From NCBI RefSeq assembly GCF_937997405.1, contig NZ_CALKTL010000195.1, positions 1-18,389 of the forward strand: a stretch of DNA of 18,389 nt, given 5' to 3'. The notes beneath the pieces were generated by a model. That model saw nothing but the letters and a program-made list of their open reading frames with translations, did no database searches and had not been told where the DNA came from. The number at the start of each line of letters is the position of its first letter. Position 1 is the stretch's first letter. Below are positions 6,010 through 14,866 of the stretch, piece after piece. A program made the position numbers and the translations under genes. Origin of the DNA: an uncultured Campylobacter sp. (GTDB lineage: Bacteria; Campylobacterota; Campylobacteria; Campylobacterales; Campylobacteraceae).

Positions 6010-9000
6010 CTAATTTTCAAGACCCAGGTTTAGCGGGATAAAGCTGTTTTGTTTTAGCTCCGCTTCGCTCGGCTTTTTGATCTCTATGCGAGAGGCGCTT
6101 ACGCCGCGCTGCACGAGTGCTGATTGTACGGCGGCCGCTCTGGCAAGGGCTAGCTCATCAAGACGGGAGCGGGTAAATTTCTGCGCGCTTATCAGCTCCT
6201 CCATCGCCTCATCGCCGCTAGCTTTGATGCCGTATTTGACCTTAAGCGCCGCTATGGCTTCATCCGTGGAGAGGCCTTGCTTATTGGACATCAGCGTGAG
6301 GGCATTTTGCAGCGAGCGCCTTTGAAACTCGTGAGTATCGAGCTTTTCGTTATACGCAGAGTTTAGAATGATCTTAAGATCGGGCTTAGCTTTTGCGACC
6401 TTGGCAAGATCATCGATTTTAGAGCTTTCGCTGATTAAAATTTCGCTGCTTGCCGCCTCAAAATCGATACTTTCCAGCTTTTTCGTATCCACGCCCGCGA
6501 TCTTTCCCATAAATCTAAACGGGCTTAGCACGATGTCCGAGAGTAGCTTTTTGATCGCACCCCAAACTAGCGCGCCGTAGCTAAATTTCGGATCGCTCAG
6601 CGCACCGCTTAGAGGTAGGCTAATATCGATCTGATCGTCGCTGTCCTTTAGGATCGATACCGCTAGCCCGATCGGAAGGCTCAGCGCATCCTTGCTCTGC
6701 ACCTCTTTGCCAAGCTCGAAGCGGTCTAAATTTAGATCGTTGCTTGCATTCAGCTTGCCGTCTTCGATTTTGTAGGCAAGTTTTAAATTTAACTTGCCGC
6801 CCGCGATTTCGTTGCCGATATATTTGGCGGTATAGGGCGATGCGGGCACAAGCGGGATCTCCTTTAAAACGACGCTTATATCGCTTTTGCGTTTAAAATT
6901 CAGCGGATAGGCGCGCGCCGTGATGCTCGCTAGCCCGCTTCCGCTTACGAGCGAGCTAAGCTTGATATCCGCCGCTCGCTTCGGACTGATCTCGCTGATG
7001 CTTGCTTTCATATCGCTGATGCGCAGTTTAAAGGGCGCCGCTAGGCTCTCGTCGGTGAAATTTAAACTTCCGCCGCTAAGCGAGATATTTTTTACGCTCC
7101 ACGCAAAGTTTGCCCCGTTTTTTGCGGATCTGCTAGGTACCGCTTCGGCGGGCTTTGTGGTCTGTTTTGCCTGCGCGGCGGGCTTTATCAACGAGAGCAA
7201 ATTTAAACGCCTGTCTTTATTTAGCGAGATATTTGCCGAGGGTGAGCCAAGAGCGATCTTGTTTAGCGTGAGGGAGCTTGGGCTTAGCGCGATTTGCGCG
7301 ACATTCAGCGACGCAAGGGAGAAAATTTTATCCCTACCAGAGCTTAGCGCCAAGCCCTTGCCCGATAGCTTCGCTTCGAGCGAGAAGGCGCTTGAAAGCT
7401 TCAACTGCCCTTGTGTAGCGAGCTCGCCGGCGATGGAGCCCGTGATAAATTCCGCTGCATATTTGTTAAAAACGCCCAAGTTCGGCGCATTTAGGCTAAA
7501 GTTCACGCCTACGTTAAGCGGCGCGATGCTAGCCTTGCCGTCCGCGCTAGCGGTGATTTCGCCCGTGATAAGGCTTGCTTTGATGCCGAAGGGCTCGGCG
7601 AAATTTGAGCTTAGCCCGCTTAGTGTGGCGCTGAAATCCTTGATCTCGTGCACGTTGTTTTTAATGATAAAGCTCTCGCTAATCTTAGCCTTTGCGCCCG
7701 TTACGGAGGCCTCGCCGATCTTAAATTTTAAAGCGGGGCTTTTGGCAGGCTTTTTAGAATCCGAATTTGCGCCGCTTGCCGTAGAGTTTGCATCCGTAGG
7801 GTTTGCATCGCCCGCGCTCACCGTTTTTTTAGAGCCTGCAGGATTTTTAGAGATCGCGCTTAAGATCGCCAGATCGTTTATGCTTTTGGCGCCGTTAACG
7901 CCCACTTCCGAGTTGAAAAACGGCTCGTTTAGCAAAATTTTATCCACGCCCAGATCGAGATCCGCGACGTTAAATTTCACTCCCTGCACGCCGAAGCTTT
8001 CAAATCCGCTAAAAATTCCGTTTTTGTTTGCGATTTTGGAGTTTGAAATTTTAGCAAATTTTAGACTTGCGCCGTTTTGCACGCCCTCCTTGTCGTAGCT
8101 AAACGTGCCCAGCTCGGTTGCGGCGAGTGAAATTTTATCGCTGCGCGCTAGCGTAATCTGCGTATCTGCGATATTAAAGGCGCCAAAGCCCGTATGAAGG
8201 GCTGTATCGTTACCTTCGGCGTTAAATTTTAAGAAATTTTCCGTGATTTTAGTGTCGTTTGAAACGACCGAAATTAGTGGGTTTGCAAAGCTTGAGCGGT
8301 TTAGATCTACGCTTTTTACGGCGGAGTTTAGCCGCAAGCTCGAGCCCGTTTTATTAAAATCCAGCGCAAAATCCGCGACCCGCGCGCCCTCAAAGCCCGT
8401 GGAAATTTTGGTTTCGCCCATATCGTATTTTGCGCCAGAAACTAGCACTTGCGGGATTACCACTTTGCCTGAAATTTCATTCGAAACGTCCGTATTCAGC
8501 TCAAAGCTCGGGATTTTCAGCGAGCCTAGCGAAATTAAGCTTTGATCTTGCAAAATTTCTAGGCTTTGCAGCTCGAGCTTTGAGTTTTCAAGCGCAAATT
8601 TTATATTTTCATCAAGGCTCAATCGGTAATTTAGAGTAGCGGAAAGGAAGCCGTTTTTAAACCGCACGCCGCTAGGATCGAGGTACGATAGCCAAAACGG
8701 ATCAATTTTTAGCCGCGAGATATCTACCTTGCCGTGTAGACGAAGAGGCGCCAGGTCGATAGCTCCATCGAAGCTCAGCGCGTCGTATGTACGCGAAACG
8801 GCGCTTAAATCGTGCTCGCCGATCGTTTCGTCCTTTAAATTTAGCCCGTTGATCTCATAATTTAGCTCGGTCGAGATGAGCGAAAACGGCCTTTTCAGGG
8901 AGTTATCTACGTAGCCCAGAGAGCCGCGCTCGATCTTAAAATTATTCAGCGTGACGTTGAAGCTGGAGTTTTCATCCTTGTTTTCGCTCTTTTGCTCCGA

Positions 9001-9372
9001 AAGTAGCGGCTCAAAATTGAAGGTGCCGTTTTGCTCGCGCTCGACGTGGAATTTAGGGGATTTAAGATGTAAAATTTCTACCGCAAGAGTCTTTTTAAAA
9101 AGCTTTGAAAAACCGATTTTTAGATTTATCTCGTCCGCGCTAAACAGCGGCTTAAAGGTGCTAAGCTCCGGTTTGGTGACGTTTAGCTCGTAGGTAAAGG
9201 GGTTAAATTTGGCGTCCTGCACGCTAAAGCTTGCTCTGCCCTCTAAAATTTTAGGCAGCGCCTTTTCGATAAAAAGCGGCACGCCGAAAAAGCCTGCGAG
9301 CACGTAAAATAGCGCAAATCCGCCCAAGCCGCAAGCAAACTTACGTCGGTGTTTTATAAAAAAATTTTTCAT
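6010..9372 (-). CDS. Large DUF748/AsmA-like envelope protein
   Basis: From the ATG at 9372 the product has 1120 residues. A positively charged N-terminus (MKNFFIKHRRKF) and one hydrophobic segment (about residues 14-34) make it an inner-membrane protein with a large periplasmic part. The body consists of repeated amphipathic beta segments with AsmA-like turns. The end of the chain (KSDISVVLKEIPL, then SLPLSGALSDPKFSYG and a helical tail) matches the DUF748 family, related to AsmA/TamB-type proteins thought to bridge the envelope and move lipids. Two low-complexity linkers rich in Ala, Ser, Pro and Lys lie at about residues 503-545 and 727-756. The frame is open further up to a TTG at 9426 and an ATG at 9384, but a -10 box at 9403-9408 makes the 9426 start unlikely; 9384 remains possible. 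It heads the minus-strand cluster. Family fairly sure, function inferred. Confidence 0.85.
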   Translation of the reverse strand: MKNFFIKHRRKFACGLGGFALFYVLAGFFGVPLFIEKALPKILEGRASFSVQDAKFNPFTYELNVTKPELSTFKPLFSADEINLKIGFSKLFKKTLAVEILHLKSPKFHVEREQNGTFNFEPLLSEQKSENKDENSSFNVTLNNFKIERGSLGYVDNSLKRPFSLISTELNYEINGLNLKDETIGEHDLSAVSRTYDALSFDGAIDLAPLRLHGKVDISRLKIDPFWLSYLDPSGVRFKNGFLSATLNYRLSLDENIKFALENSKLELQSLEILQDQSLISLGSLKIPSFELNTDVSNEISGKVVIPQVLVSGAKYDMGETKISTGFEGARVADFALDFNKTGSSLRLNSAVKSVDLNRSSFANPLISVVSNDTKITENFLKFNAEGNDTALHTGFGAFNIADTQITLARSDKISLAATELGTFSYDKEGVQNGASLKFAKISNSKIANKNGIFSGFESFGVQGVKFNVADLDLGVDKILLNEPFFNSEVGVNGAKSINDLAILSAISKNPAGSKKTVSAGDANPTDANSTASGANSDSKKPAKSPALKFKIGEASVTGAKAKISESFIIKNNVHEIKDFSATLSGLSSNFAEPFGIKASLITGEITASADGKASIAPLNVGVNFSLNAPNLGVFNKYAAEFITGSIAGELATQGQLKLSSAFSLEAKLSGKGLALSSGRDKIFSLASLNVAQIALSPSSLTLNKIALGSPSANISLNKDRRLNLLSLIKPAAQAKQTTKPAEAVPSRSAKNGANFAWSVKNISLSGGSLNFTDESLAAPFKLRISDMKASISEISPKRAADIKLSSLVSGSGLASITARAYPLNFKRKSDISVVLKEIPLVPASPYTAKYIGNEIAGGKLNLKLAYKIEDGKLNASNDLNLDRFELGKEVQSKDALSLPIGLAVSILKDSDDQIDISLPLSGALSDPKFSYGALVWGAIKKLLSDIVLSPFRFMGKIAGVDTKKLESIDFEAASSEILISESSKIDDLAKVAKAKPDLKIILNSAYNEKLDTHEFQRRSLQNALTLMSNKQGLSTDEAIAALKVKYGIKASGDEAMEELISAQKFTRSRLDELALARAAAVQSALVQRGVSASRIEIKKPSEAELKQNSFIPLNLGLEN

Positions 9373-9402
9373 TTTTCCGCTCATTAATTTTGATAGCGTA
9401 AA

Positions 9403-9408
9403 ATTATA
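9403..9408 (-). promoter_or_regulatory. Probable -10 box for the DUF748-dapB-purF cluster
   Basis: On the minus strand TTTTTGGATATAATTTTA contains a perfect TATAAT. It lies about 30 bases before the ATG at 9372, predicting a short leader, and it falls in the 65-base gap between the two divergent clusters. Plus-strand signals for queH in the same gap are not clear. Confidence 0.5.
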
Positions 9409-9437
9409 TCCAAAAATTTCGTGCAAAGGGTTAAAAT

Positions 9438-10571
9438 TTGCTGGTCCACATCTGCTGCTCGGTCGATTGCGATTATTTTTTGCGCCGCTTAAAAGAGCTC
9501 ACGCAAGAGCCGCTAATAGGCTATTTCTACGATCCAAACATCCACCCCTACGGCGAATACGTTCTTAGAATGCACGACGCGAAGCGGGTTTGCGAGAATT
9601 TAGGGATTAAATTTATCCTGGGCGAGTATGATTTTCAGGGCTGGCTAGACGGTGCGCGCGAGCTTGAAAACGAGCCCGAAAAGGGCGCGCGCTGCGAGTT
9701 CTGCTTTGATTTTCGCATGCAAAAAACGGCCGAGCTCGCGCTAGGCCTAGGCGAGCGCAAAATCACCACGACTCTTTTAATGAGCCCCAAAAAATCGCAC
9801 TCTCAGCTTTGCGCCTCATTGCAGCGCATTTGCGAGCGCTGCGGACTGGAGTTTATCGCGCCCGATTTTCGCAAAAACGGCGGCACGAACGAGCAGTTTG
9901 CGCTCGCGAAAAAAGACGCGCTCTATCATCAAAACTACTGCGGCTGCATCTACGCGCTTGCTGCGCAGCGAGGTGAACAGCGAAAGGCTGAGCGAAATTC
10001 GGGAGGAAGTCTGACGGCGGATTTGAAGCAAAATTTAGCCCAAGGCGCCGAAATTTACGAACTAATATCGCCGATCGATCGGCAGATCCTGCCCGCTTCG
10101 GTAGAGGAGAAGTTGAAATTTTACAAAAAGCTTTGCTCGCTCGAAAGAAAAGGGGTTAAATTTAGCGTGCTGCGCGATCGGTTTTTAAACTACCGCTTGC
10201 TCCGTGCATGGATTAAATTTGACGAGCGTGTAGTGCCCTCGTTTGTGCTATTTGGCTCGCATTTTACGCGCGAAAACGTGAGCTTTAGCATAGAGCGCGA
10301 GTGCAAAATTTTTTGCAGCGACAAAGACGAGATTAAAATTTTAAACCTGGCGAAATTTAACGAAATTTCAAGATCAAATTTCAAAAGCGTATCCGAAATG
10401 CTAAAAAACCCGCCGAGTCTAGCGCGCCAAAATAAAACTCGCGCCGCCCTGTGCGCTGCGGGCTCGCTCTCGCCGATCATCGTCACGGACGAGATAAGAG
10501 CCGCCAAAGTTCAAATTTACGGGCTCTCGCGCATATTTTTAGACGTTAGGGAAATTTTAGTAAGAATTTGA
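9438..10571 (+). CDS. queH: Epoxyqueuosine reductase QueH with C-terminal extension
   Basis: QueH (formerly DUF208) reduces epoxyqueuosine in tRNA to queuosine, the last step of the modified wobble base in the Tyr, His, Asn and Asp tRNAs. It is the non-homologous alternative to the cobalamin enzyme QueG. Expected metal-site cysteines are present: Cys6-Cys7 (HICCSVDC), the RCEFCFDFRM motif with Cys86 and Cys89, and Cys168/Cys170 in NYCGC. The conserved TTLLMSPKKSH segment is at 111-121. The gene starts at TTG: an in-frame stop lies at 9432-9434, the first codons already encode the conserved strand, and AAAGGG is 7 bases upstream. The core ends near residue 180; another 195 residues follow that I cannot assign to a domain. 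Helicobacter and Campylobacter homologues are of similar length as I recall, so the extension is probably ancestral. It leads the plus-strand cluster, 33 bases before fabZ. Confidence 0.92.
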   Translation: MLVHICCSVDCDYFLRRLKELTQEPLIGYFYDPNIHPYGEYVLRMHDAKRVCENLGIKFILGEYDFQGWLDGARELENEPEKGARCEFCFDFRMQKTAELALGLGERKITTTLLMSPKKSHSQLCASLQRICERCGLEFIAPDFRKNGGTNEQFALAKKDALYHQNYCGCIYALAAQRGEQRKAERNSGGSLTADLKQNLAQGAEIYELISPIDRQILPASVEEKLKFYKKLCSLERKGVKFSVLRDRFLNYRLLRAWIKFDERVVPSFVLFGSHFTRENVSFSIERECKIFCSDKDEIKILNLAKFNEISRSNFKSVSEMLKNPPSLARQNKTRAALCAAGSLSPIIVTDEIRAAKVQIYGLSRIFLDVREILVRI

Positions 10572-10604
10572 TAAGATTCTAAAATTTCTAAAAAAGGCAG
10601 ATCA

Positions 10605-11054
10605 ATGATAGATATAAACGAAATCCTCTCCATCCTACCTCATCGTTTTCCGTTTTTGCTGATAGATCGCGTCGAAGAGCTCAGCATAGGCGAAAGTATC
10701 AAGGCCTATAAAAACGTAACCTACAACGAGCAGATCTTTCAGGGCCACTTCCCCGGCCATCCGATCTATCCGGGCGTAATGATAATCGAGGGCTTAGCAC
10801 AGGCGGGCGGCGTGCTGGCGTTTAAGAGCATGGAGAAAGACGGCGTAGATCTAAGCGATAAAGTTGTGTATTTTATGAGTATCGACAACGCTAAATTTAG
10901 AAACCCGGTCCGCCCCGGTGACAAGCTTGAGTATCGTATCAGTGTAATCAAACACCGCGGACGTATCTGGGTGTTAAAGGGCGAAGCCTACATCAACGAC
11001 GGCGCCACACTGGCCGCGCAGGCTGAACTTCAAGCGATGATAATGGATAAATGA
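10605..11054 (+). CDS. fabZ: 3-hydroxyacyl-[acyl-carrier-protein] dehydratase FabZ
   Basis: FabZ removes water from 3-hydroxyacyl-ACP in each round of type II fatty acid elongation. The 149-residue product is full length, with a single hot-dog fold. The active-site stretch [20 protein letters not shown] carries the catalytic His48 and Glu62, and [13 protein letters not shown] (11-23) is the usual N-terminal signature. AAGG is 8 bases before the ATG. Its stop codon overlaps the lpxA start (ATGA). FabZ and LpxA draw on the same 3-hydroxyacyl-ACP pool, so this classical pairing can balance phospholipid against lipid A synthesis; the coupling through overlapping codons is inferred. Confidence 0.97.
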   Translation: MIDINEILSILPHRFPFLLIDRVEELSIGESIKAYKNVTYNEQIFQGHFPGHPIYPGVMIIEGLAQAGGVLAFKSMEKDGVDLSDKVVYFMSIDNAKFRNPVRPGDKLEYRISVIKHRGRIWVLKGEAYINDGATLAAQAELQAMIMDK

Positions 11055-11842
11055 TGGCTAAAGTTCACCACACGGCGATCATCGAGGACGGCGCGCAGAT
11101 CGGAGCCGAGGTTGTGATCGAGCCGTATGCTTTCATAAGCGCGCAGGCGAAAATCGGCGACGGCTGCACGATCAAGCAGGGCGCGCGCATCATCGGCGAT
11201 ACGCAAATCGGCGAGAACTCTAAAATTTTTTCATACGCGATCGTGGGCGAAATTCCGCAAGATATGAGCTTTGAGGATGGCGAGCGCACGGGGTTAATCA
11301 TCGGCAAAAACGCTACGATTCACGAGTTTTGCACTATCAGCTCGGGCTCGCATAAGGGCGACGGATTTACGCGCATCGGCGATAATCTATTTATGATGGC
11401 GTATTGCCACATCGCGCACGATTGCGTGTTGGGAAGCAACATAATCCTAGCCAACAACGCCACGCTCGCAGGCCACGTCGTAATGGGCGATTATGCCGTT
11501 ATCGGCGGGCTTACCCCTGTGCATCAGTTCGTTCGCATCGGCGAGAGCTGCATGATCGCAGGGGCTAGCGCGCTTAGTCAGGACGTGGTGCCGTTTTGCC
11601 TAGCCGAGGGCAACCGCGCCTATATCCGCGGGTTAAATTTAACGGGCATCCGCCGCCGCTTCGATAAAGAGACGGTCGAGACGATAAATCGGGCGTATAA
11701 ATTTTTATTTAACCAAGGCAGGGGCTTAAAGCAGCAGGCGCAAATTTTATTAAACGAAACGAGCGATCAAAACGTGCGCAAGATGTGCGAGTTTATAATC
11801 AACACAAAACGCGGAATTCCGCTAGATAAGGGTAAAATTTAA
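11051..11842 (+). CDS. lpxA: UDP-GlcNAc (or GlcNAc3N) O/N-acyltransferase LpxA
   Basis: LpxA transfers a 3-hydroxyacyl chain from ACP to the UDP-sugar in the first step of lipid A synthesis. The 263-residue product is a left-handed beta helix of hexapeptide repeats ([13 protein letters not shown] and others), followed by a helical tail from about residue 195. Catalytic His123 is in CHIAHDC, and [12 protein letters not shown] and [12 protein letters not shown] are highly conserved. By eye, the residue equivalent to the E. coli hydrocarbon-ruler Gly173 is Gly171, consistent with a long (C14-like) acyl chain. C. jejuni LpxA acylates the 3-amino sugar made by GnnA/GnnB; whether that applies here cannot be told, because gnnA/gnnB are not in this window. 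Two adjacent ATG codons exist (11051 and 11054); the first gives the ATGA overlap with fabZ. The stop shares one base with the clpX start. Confidence 0.97.
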   Translation: MMAKVHHTAIIEDGAQIGAEVVIEPYAFISAQAKIGDGCTIKQGARIIGDTQIGENSKIFSYAIVGEIPQDMSFEDGERTGLIIGKNATIHEFCTISSGSHKGDGFTRIGDNLFMMAYCHIAHDCVLGSNIILANNATLAGHVVMGDYAVIGGLTPVHQFVRIGESCMIAGASALSQDVVPFCLAEGNRAYIRGLNLTGIRRRFDKETVETINRAYKFLFNQGRGLKQQAQILLNETSDQNVRKMCEFIINTKRGIPLDKGKI

Positions 11843-13080
11843 TGGCAAATAAGTGCAGTTTTTGCGGTGAGACGGGCGCGGACGGACGTCGTATCTATCC
11901 TAACGACGACGGTACGGCGGCTATCTGCAGCTATTGTATCGATATGGCATACGCCGCCATCCACGGCAGCGAGGGTCAAAATGAGGCGATACAAAATCAA
12001 AATAAAGAGATTGATTTCGAAGCTATCAAGCCAAAGGCGCTGATGGAAGTGCTAAATCGCTATGTCATCGGTCAGGAGCGCGCTAAGAAAATTTTTAGCG
12101 TCGGCGTTTACAACCACTATAAAAGAATTTTCAGACAGACCGACGCAAAGGGTGACGATACCGAAATTTCAAAATCAAATATCTTGCTTATCGGCCCTAC
12201 CGGCAGCGGCAAGACGCTTATGGCGCAGACCTTGGCGAAATTTTTGGATGTGCCAATCGCCATTAGCGACGCTACGAGCCTAACGGAAGCGGGCTACGTC
12301 GGCGAGGACGTAGAAAACATCCTCACCCGCCTTTTGCAGGCCGCGGACGGCGACGTAGAGAAGGCGCAGCGCGGTATCGTATTCGTAGACGAGATCGATA
12401 AGATCGCGCGAATGAGCGAAAACCGCAGCATCACGCGCGACGTAAGCGGTGAAGGGGTACAGCAAGCGCTTCTTAAGATCATCGAAGGAAGCGTCGTAAA
12501 TATCCCTCCAAAGGGCGGCCGCAAGCATCCAAATCAGGACTTCATCCAGATCGATACTACTAATATCCTATTCGTCTGTGGCGGTGCGTTCGACGGGCTA
12601 AACGAGATCATCAATCGCCGCATCGGGCAGAACGTGCTCGGATTTAACCAAACCAAGCGTAGCAAGAAAGAGAGCTTAAATTTACTAAATATGGTCGAGG
12701 CTGACGATCTGGTGCATTACGGCATAATCCCCGAGCTCATCGGGCGCTTGCACGTAGTAGCTACGCTAAATGAGATCGACGAAAAGGCGATGGTTAGAAT
12801 TTTAACCGAGCCGAAAAACGCGATCTTAAAACAATATCAAAAGCTCTTTGCGATAGACGGCGCAAATTTAAAATTTGACGACGACGCGCTAAGGGAGGTC
12901 GCGAGCCTTGCGATTAAGCGCAAAACGGGCGCGCGCGGACTTCGCAGCATAATCGAGGAGATAATGATCGATATTATGTTCGATCTGCCTGAGCTTAAGG
13001 GCTATGACGTCATCATCTCAAAAGAGGTCGTAGACGGCGTCTCCAAGCCGATACTTGTAAAACAAAATTTAACTGCATAA
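11842..13080 (+). CDS. clpX: ATP-dependent Clp protease ATP-binding subunit ClpX
   Basis: ClpX is the AAA+ hexamer that recognises, unfolds and feeds proteins to ClpP. The 412-residue product has the N-terminal zinc-binding dimer domain (Cys5, Cys8, Cys29, Cys32), Walker A GPTGSGKT (about 118-125), Walker [10 protein letters not shown] (about 179-187), the pore loop GYVGED, and the RKH-type substrate loop GGRKHPNQ. The ClpP-docking tripeptide appears as LGF (about residue 265) instead of the IGF of E. coli, a known and conservative variant. Sensor-2 GARGLRSI is at the end. Its ATG overlaps the lpxA stop by one base (TAATG), with only a weak AAGGG upstream, so it may depend on translational coupling. 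clpP is not in the window. The placement between lipid A and cell-shape genes is the usual Campylobacter arrangement as I remember it. Confidence 0.98.
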   Translation: MANKCSFCGETGADGRRIYPNDDGTAAICSYCIDMAYAAIHGSEGQNEAIQNQNKEIDFEAIKPKALMEVLNRYVIGQERAKKIFSVGVYNHYKRIFRQTDAKGDDTEISKSNILLIGPTGSGKTLMAQTLAKFLDVPIAISDATSLTEAGYVGEDVENILTRLLQAADGDVEKAQRGIVFVDEIDKIARMSENRSITRDVSGEGVQQALLKIIEGSVVNIPPKGGRKHPNQDFIQIDTTNILFVCGGAFDGLNEIINRRIGQNVLGFNQTKRSKKESLNLLNMVEADDLVHYGIIPELIGRLHVVATLNEIDEKAMVRILTEPKNAILKQYQKLFAIDGANLKFDDDALREVASLAIKRKTGARGLRSIIEEIMIDIMFDLPELKGYDVIISKEVVDGVSKPILVKQNLTA

Positions 13081-13089
13081 AGGGGATAA

Positions 13090-14124
13090 ATGTTACTTGA
13101 TTCGATTCTAGGATTATTTTCAAGGGATATGGGCATCGATCTAGGCACGGCAAACACGCTCGTGCTGCTAAAAGATAAAGGCATCATCATCAACGAGCCG
13201 AGCGTCGTCGCGGTACAAAACGAGCGCTACGGCAAGCAAAGGATCATCGCCGTAGGCGCCGAGGCTAAAGAGATGCTCGGGCGCACTCCGGGCGATATCG
13301 AAGCGGTGCGCCCGATGAAGGACGGCGTTATTGCGGATTTTGATATGACAGAGAAGATGATTAGATATTTCATCGAAAAGACCCACAAGCGCCGCTTTTT
13401 CGTAAGTCCGCGCATCATCATCTCGGTTCCTTACGGACTAACTCAGGTCGAGCGTAAAGCCGTGCGCGAAAGCGCGATGATAGCGGGTGCGCGCGAGGTT
13501 TATCTAATCGAAGAGCCGATGGCTGCGGCAATCGGTGCGGGACTTCCCGTAAATGAAGCGCGCGGCTCGCTGGTCGTGGATATCGGCGGCGGTACCACCG
13601 AGATCGGCGTCATCTCTTTGGGCGGTATCATCAGCGCTAAATCCGTTCGCGTCGCGGGCGATAAGATCGACGCAAGCATCGTTAATTACGTCAAAGAAAA
13701 ATATAGTCTACTTATTTCGGAACGCGCGGCTGAGGAGATTAAGATCAAGATCGGTACGGCGGTGCAGCAGCAAAAAGATCTTACATACACGGTCAAAGGA
13801 AAAGACCAGATCAGCGGGCTTTTAAGCTCGGTCGATCTTACGAGCGAGGACGTTAGAGAGGCGATCAAAGACTCAATCAGAGAGATTGCAGATGCGTTAA
13901 AATTTGTCCTTGAAAGCATTCAGCCCGAAGTCGCCGCCGACATCGTCGAAAACGGCGTCGTGCTAACGGGTGGCGGTGCGCTCATTCGCGGATTAGATAA
14001 GTATCTAAGCGACACCGTAAAGCTTCCGGTTTTCGTCGCGGACGAACCGCTACTGTGCGTCGCAAACGGCACGGGAAAAGCCCTAGAAGAGATAAAATCG
14101 CTAAAACAAGCGGCAAATGACTAA
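13090..14124 (+). CDS. mreB: Rod shape-determining protein MreB
   Basis: MreB is the bacterial actin that forms membrane-bound filaments guiding lateral cell-wall synthesis. The 344-residue product shows the ATPase signatures of the actin fold: phosphate-1 MGIDLGTANT (about 14-23), phosphate-2 DIGGGTTEIGV (about 163-173) and the adenosine motif VLTGGGALIRG (about 290-300). The N-terminus MLLDSILGLFSRD is amphipathic, as in membrane-binding MreB of Gram-negative bacteria. An AGGGG ribosome site is 5-7 bases before the ATG, stronger than that of clpX, so expression could be set separately. The gap after clpX is 9 bases, and the end overlaps mreC by 8 bases. Campylobacter cells are curved rods, so the shape role fits. 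Confidence 0.98.
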   Translation: MLLDSILGLFSRDMGIDLGTANTLVLLKDKGIIINEPSVVAVQNERYGKQRIIAVGAEAKEMLGRTPGDIEAVRPMKDGVIADFDMTEKMIRYFIEKTHKRRFFVSPRIIISVPYGLTQVERKAVRESAMIAGAREVYLIEEPMAAAIGAGLPVNEARGSLVVDIGGGTTEIGVISLGGIISAKSVRVAGDKIDASIVNYVKEKYSLLISERAAEEIKIKIGTAVQQQKDLTYTVKGKDQISGLLSSVDLTSEDVREAIKDSIREIADALKFVLESIQPEVAADIVENGVVLTGGGALIRGLDKYLSDTVKLPVFVADEPLLCVANGTGKALEEIKSLKQAAND

Positions 14125-14866
14125 TCTCAAACTCCTTCTCGTCGCGGTTTTGCTGGTAGCCGTTTCGCTTACGTTCGGCTCATATATCCACGGCAAATTT
14201 ATCGGATTTGCAGGAGGAATTTTAGAGGTTTATTACGGCGTGAGTGATCGGGTAAAAAGCGCTGTAAACGAGCATTTTAACCAAGCAGAGACGATCAAGG
14301 CTTTACGAGAAGAAAATGCCGAGTTAAAAAAATCGGCGATGCTGCTTAGTACGTTCGCGGGCGAGCTGAATAAAATTTTGATCGATAAAAACAGCTCCGT
14401 CTACGAGCCCAAAGTCCAGCTCGTAAAGGCGCTGAGCTACGCGAATCTAAACGACTACAACAAATTCTTTGTAAATTTTGAAAATTTTAACCCAAACAAA
14501 ATTTACGGCCTCATCAGCGAGGGCAAGACCGCAGGGATTTTAGTAAATAAAGACGGGCGCCCACTTGCGATCTTACAGCGCGACGAAAAGAGCAACTTCT
14601 CCGTTTTCATAGGTGACGCTCAAATTCCTGGCGTCGCAGGCGGCGAAAATAACGAGCTCGTGGTTAGATACATCCCGCAATGGCTCGATCCCAAGGTAGG
14701 CGATGAGGTCTTTACGAGCGGGAAAGATGAAATTTTCTTTGCCGGCGTACCGGTAGGAAAGGTTAAAGAGATTCAAAACGGGAAGCTATACAAAAGCGCC
14801 GTCGTAGAGCCCTACGTGAGCTCCGAGATGCCGGCGTTTTTGTATGTCGTTACAAAGGAAAATTGA
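14117..14866 (+). CDS. mreC: Rod shape-determining protein MreC
   Basis: MreC links cytoplasmic MreB to the periplasmic wall-synthesis machinery. The 249-residue product has a single membrane helix near the start (about residues 4-23, [17 protein letters not shown]), a coiled-coil stretch (about 50-85, including [14 protein letters not shown]) and then a beta-rich periplasmic domain with the typical [20 protein letters not shown] block near residue 200. The length suits the family. The ATG lies inside the mreB end (8-base overlap), implying coupled translation. No mreD follows; carB is next, sharing one base (TGATG). Absence of mreD beside mreBC is, as I recall, usual in epsilonproteobacteria. 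Sequence conservation is lower than for mreB, as expected, and the identification rests on topology, motif and position together. Confidence 0.95.
   Translation: MTNLKLLLVAVLLVAVSLTFGSYIHGKFIGFAGGILEVYYGVSDRVKSAVNEHFNQAETIKALREENAELKKSAMLLSTFAGELNKILIDKNSSVYEPKVQLVKALSYANLNDYNKFFVNFENFNPNKIYGLISEGKTAGILVNKDGRPLAILQRDEKSNFSVFIGDAQIPGVAGGENNELVVRYIPQWLDPKVGDEVFTSGKDEIFFAGVPVGKVKEIQNGKLYKSAVVEPYVSSEMPAFLYVVTKEN

Noticed and set aside
6920..8098. A 392-codon open frame on the plus strand opposite the DUF748 gene
   Set aside because: It is antisense to a well-supported gene, and its Leu/Ala/Ser/Phe-rich product mirrors the codon habits of the true gene. There is no convincing ribosome site or family.
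9373..9426. TTG start at 9426 for the DUF748 protein
   Set aside because: It would place the -10 box inside the coding region and adds a non-conserved leader before the basic N-terminus and membrane helix.
14863..14865. TTG start for carB one codon upstream
   Set aside because: The adjacent ATG is correctly spaced from AAGGAAA and starts with the normal MPKRDDIK sequence.
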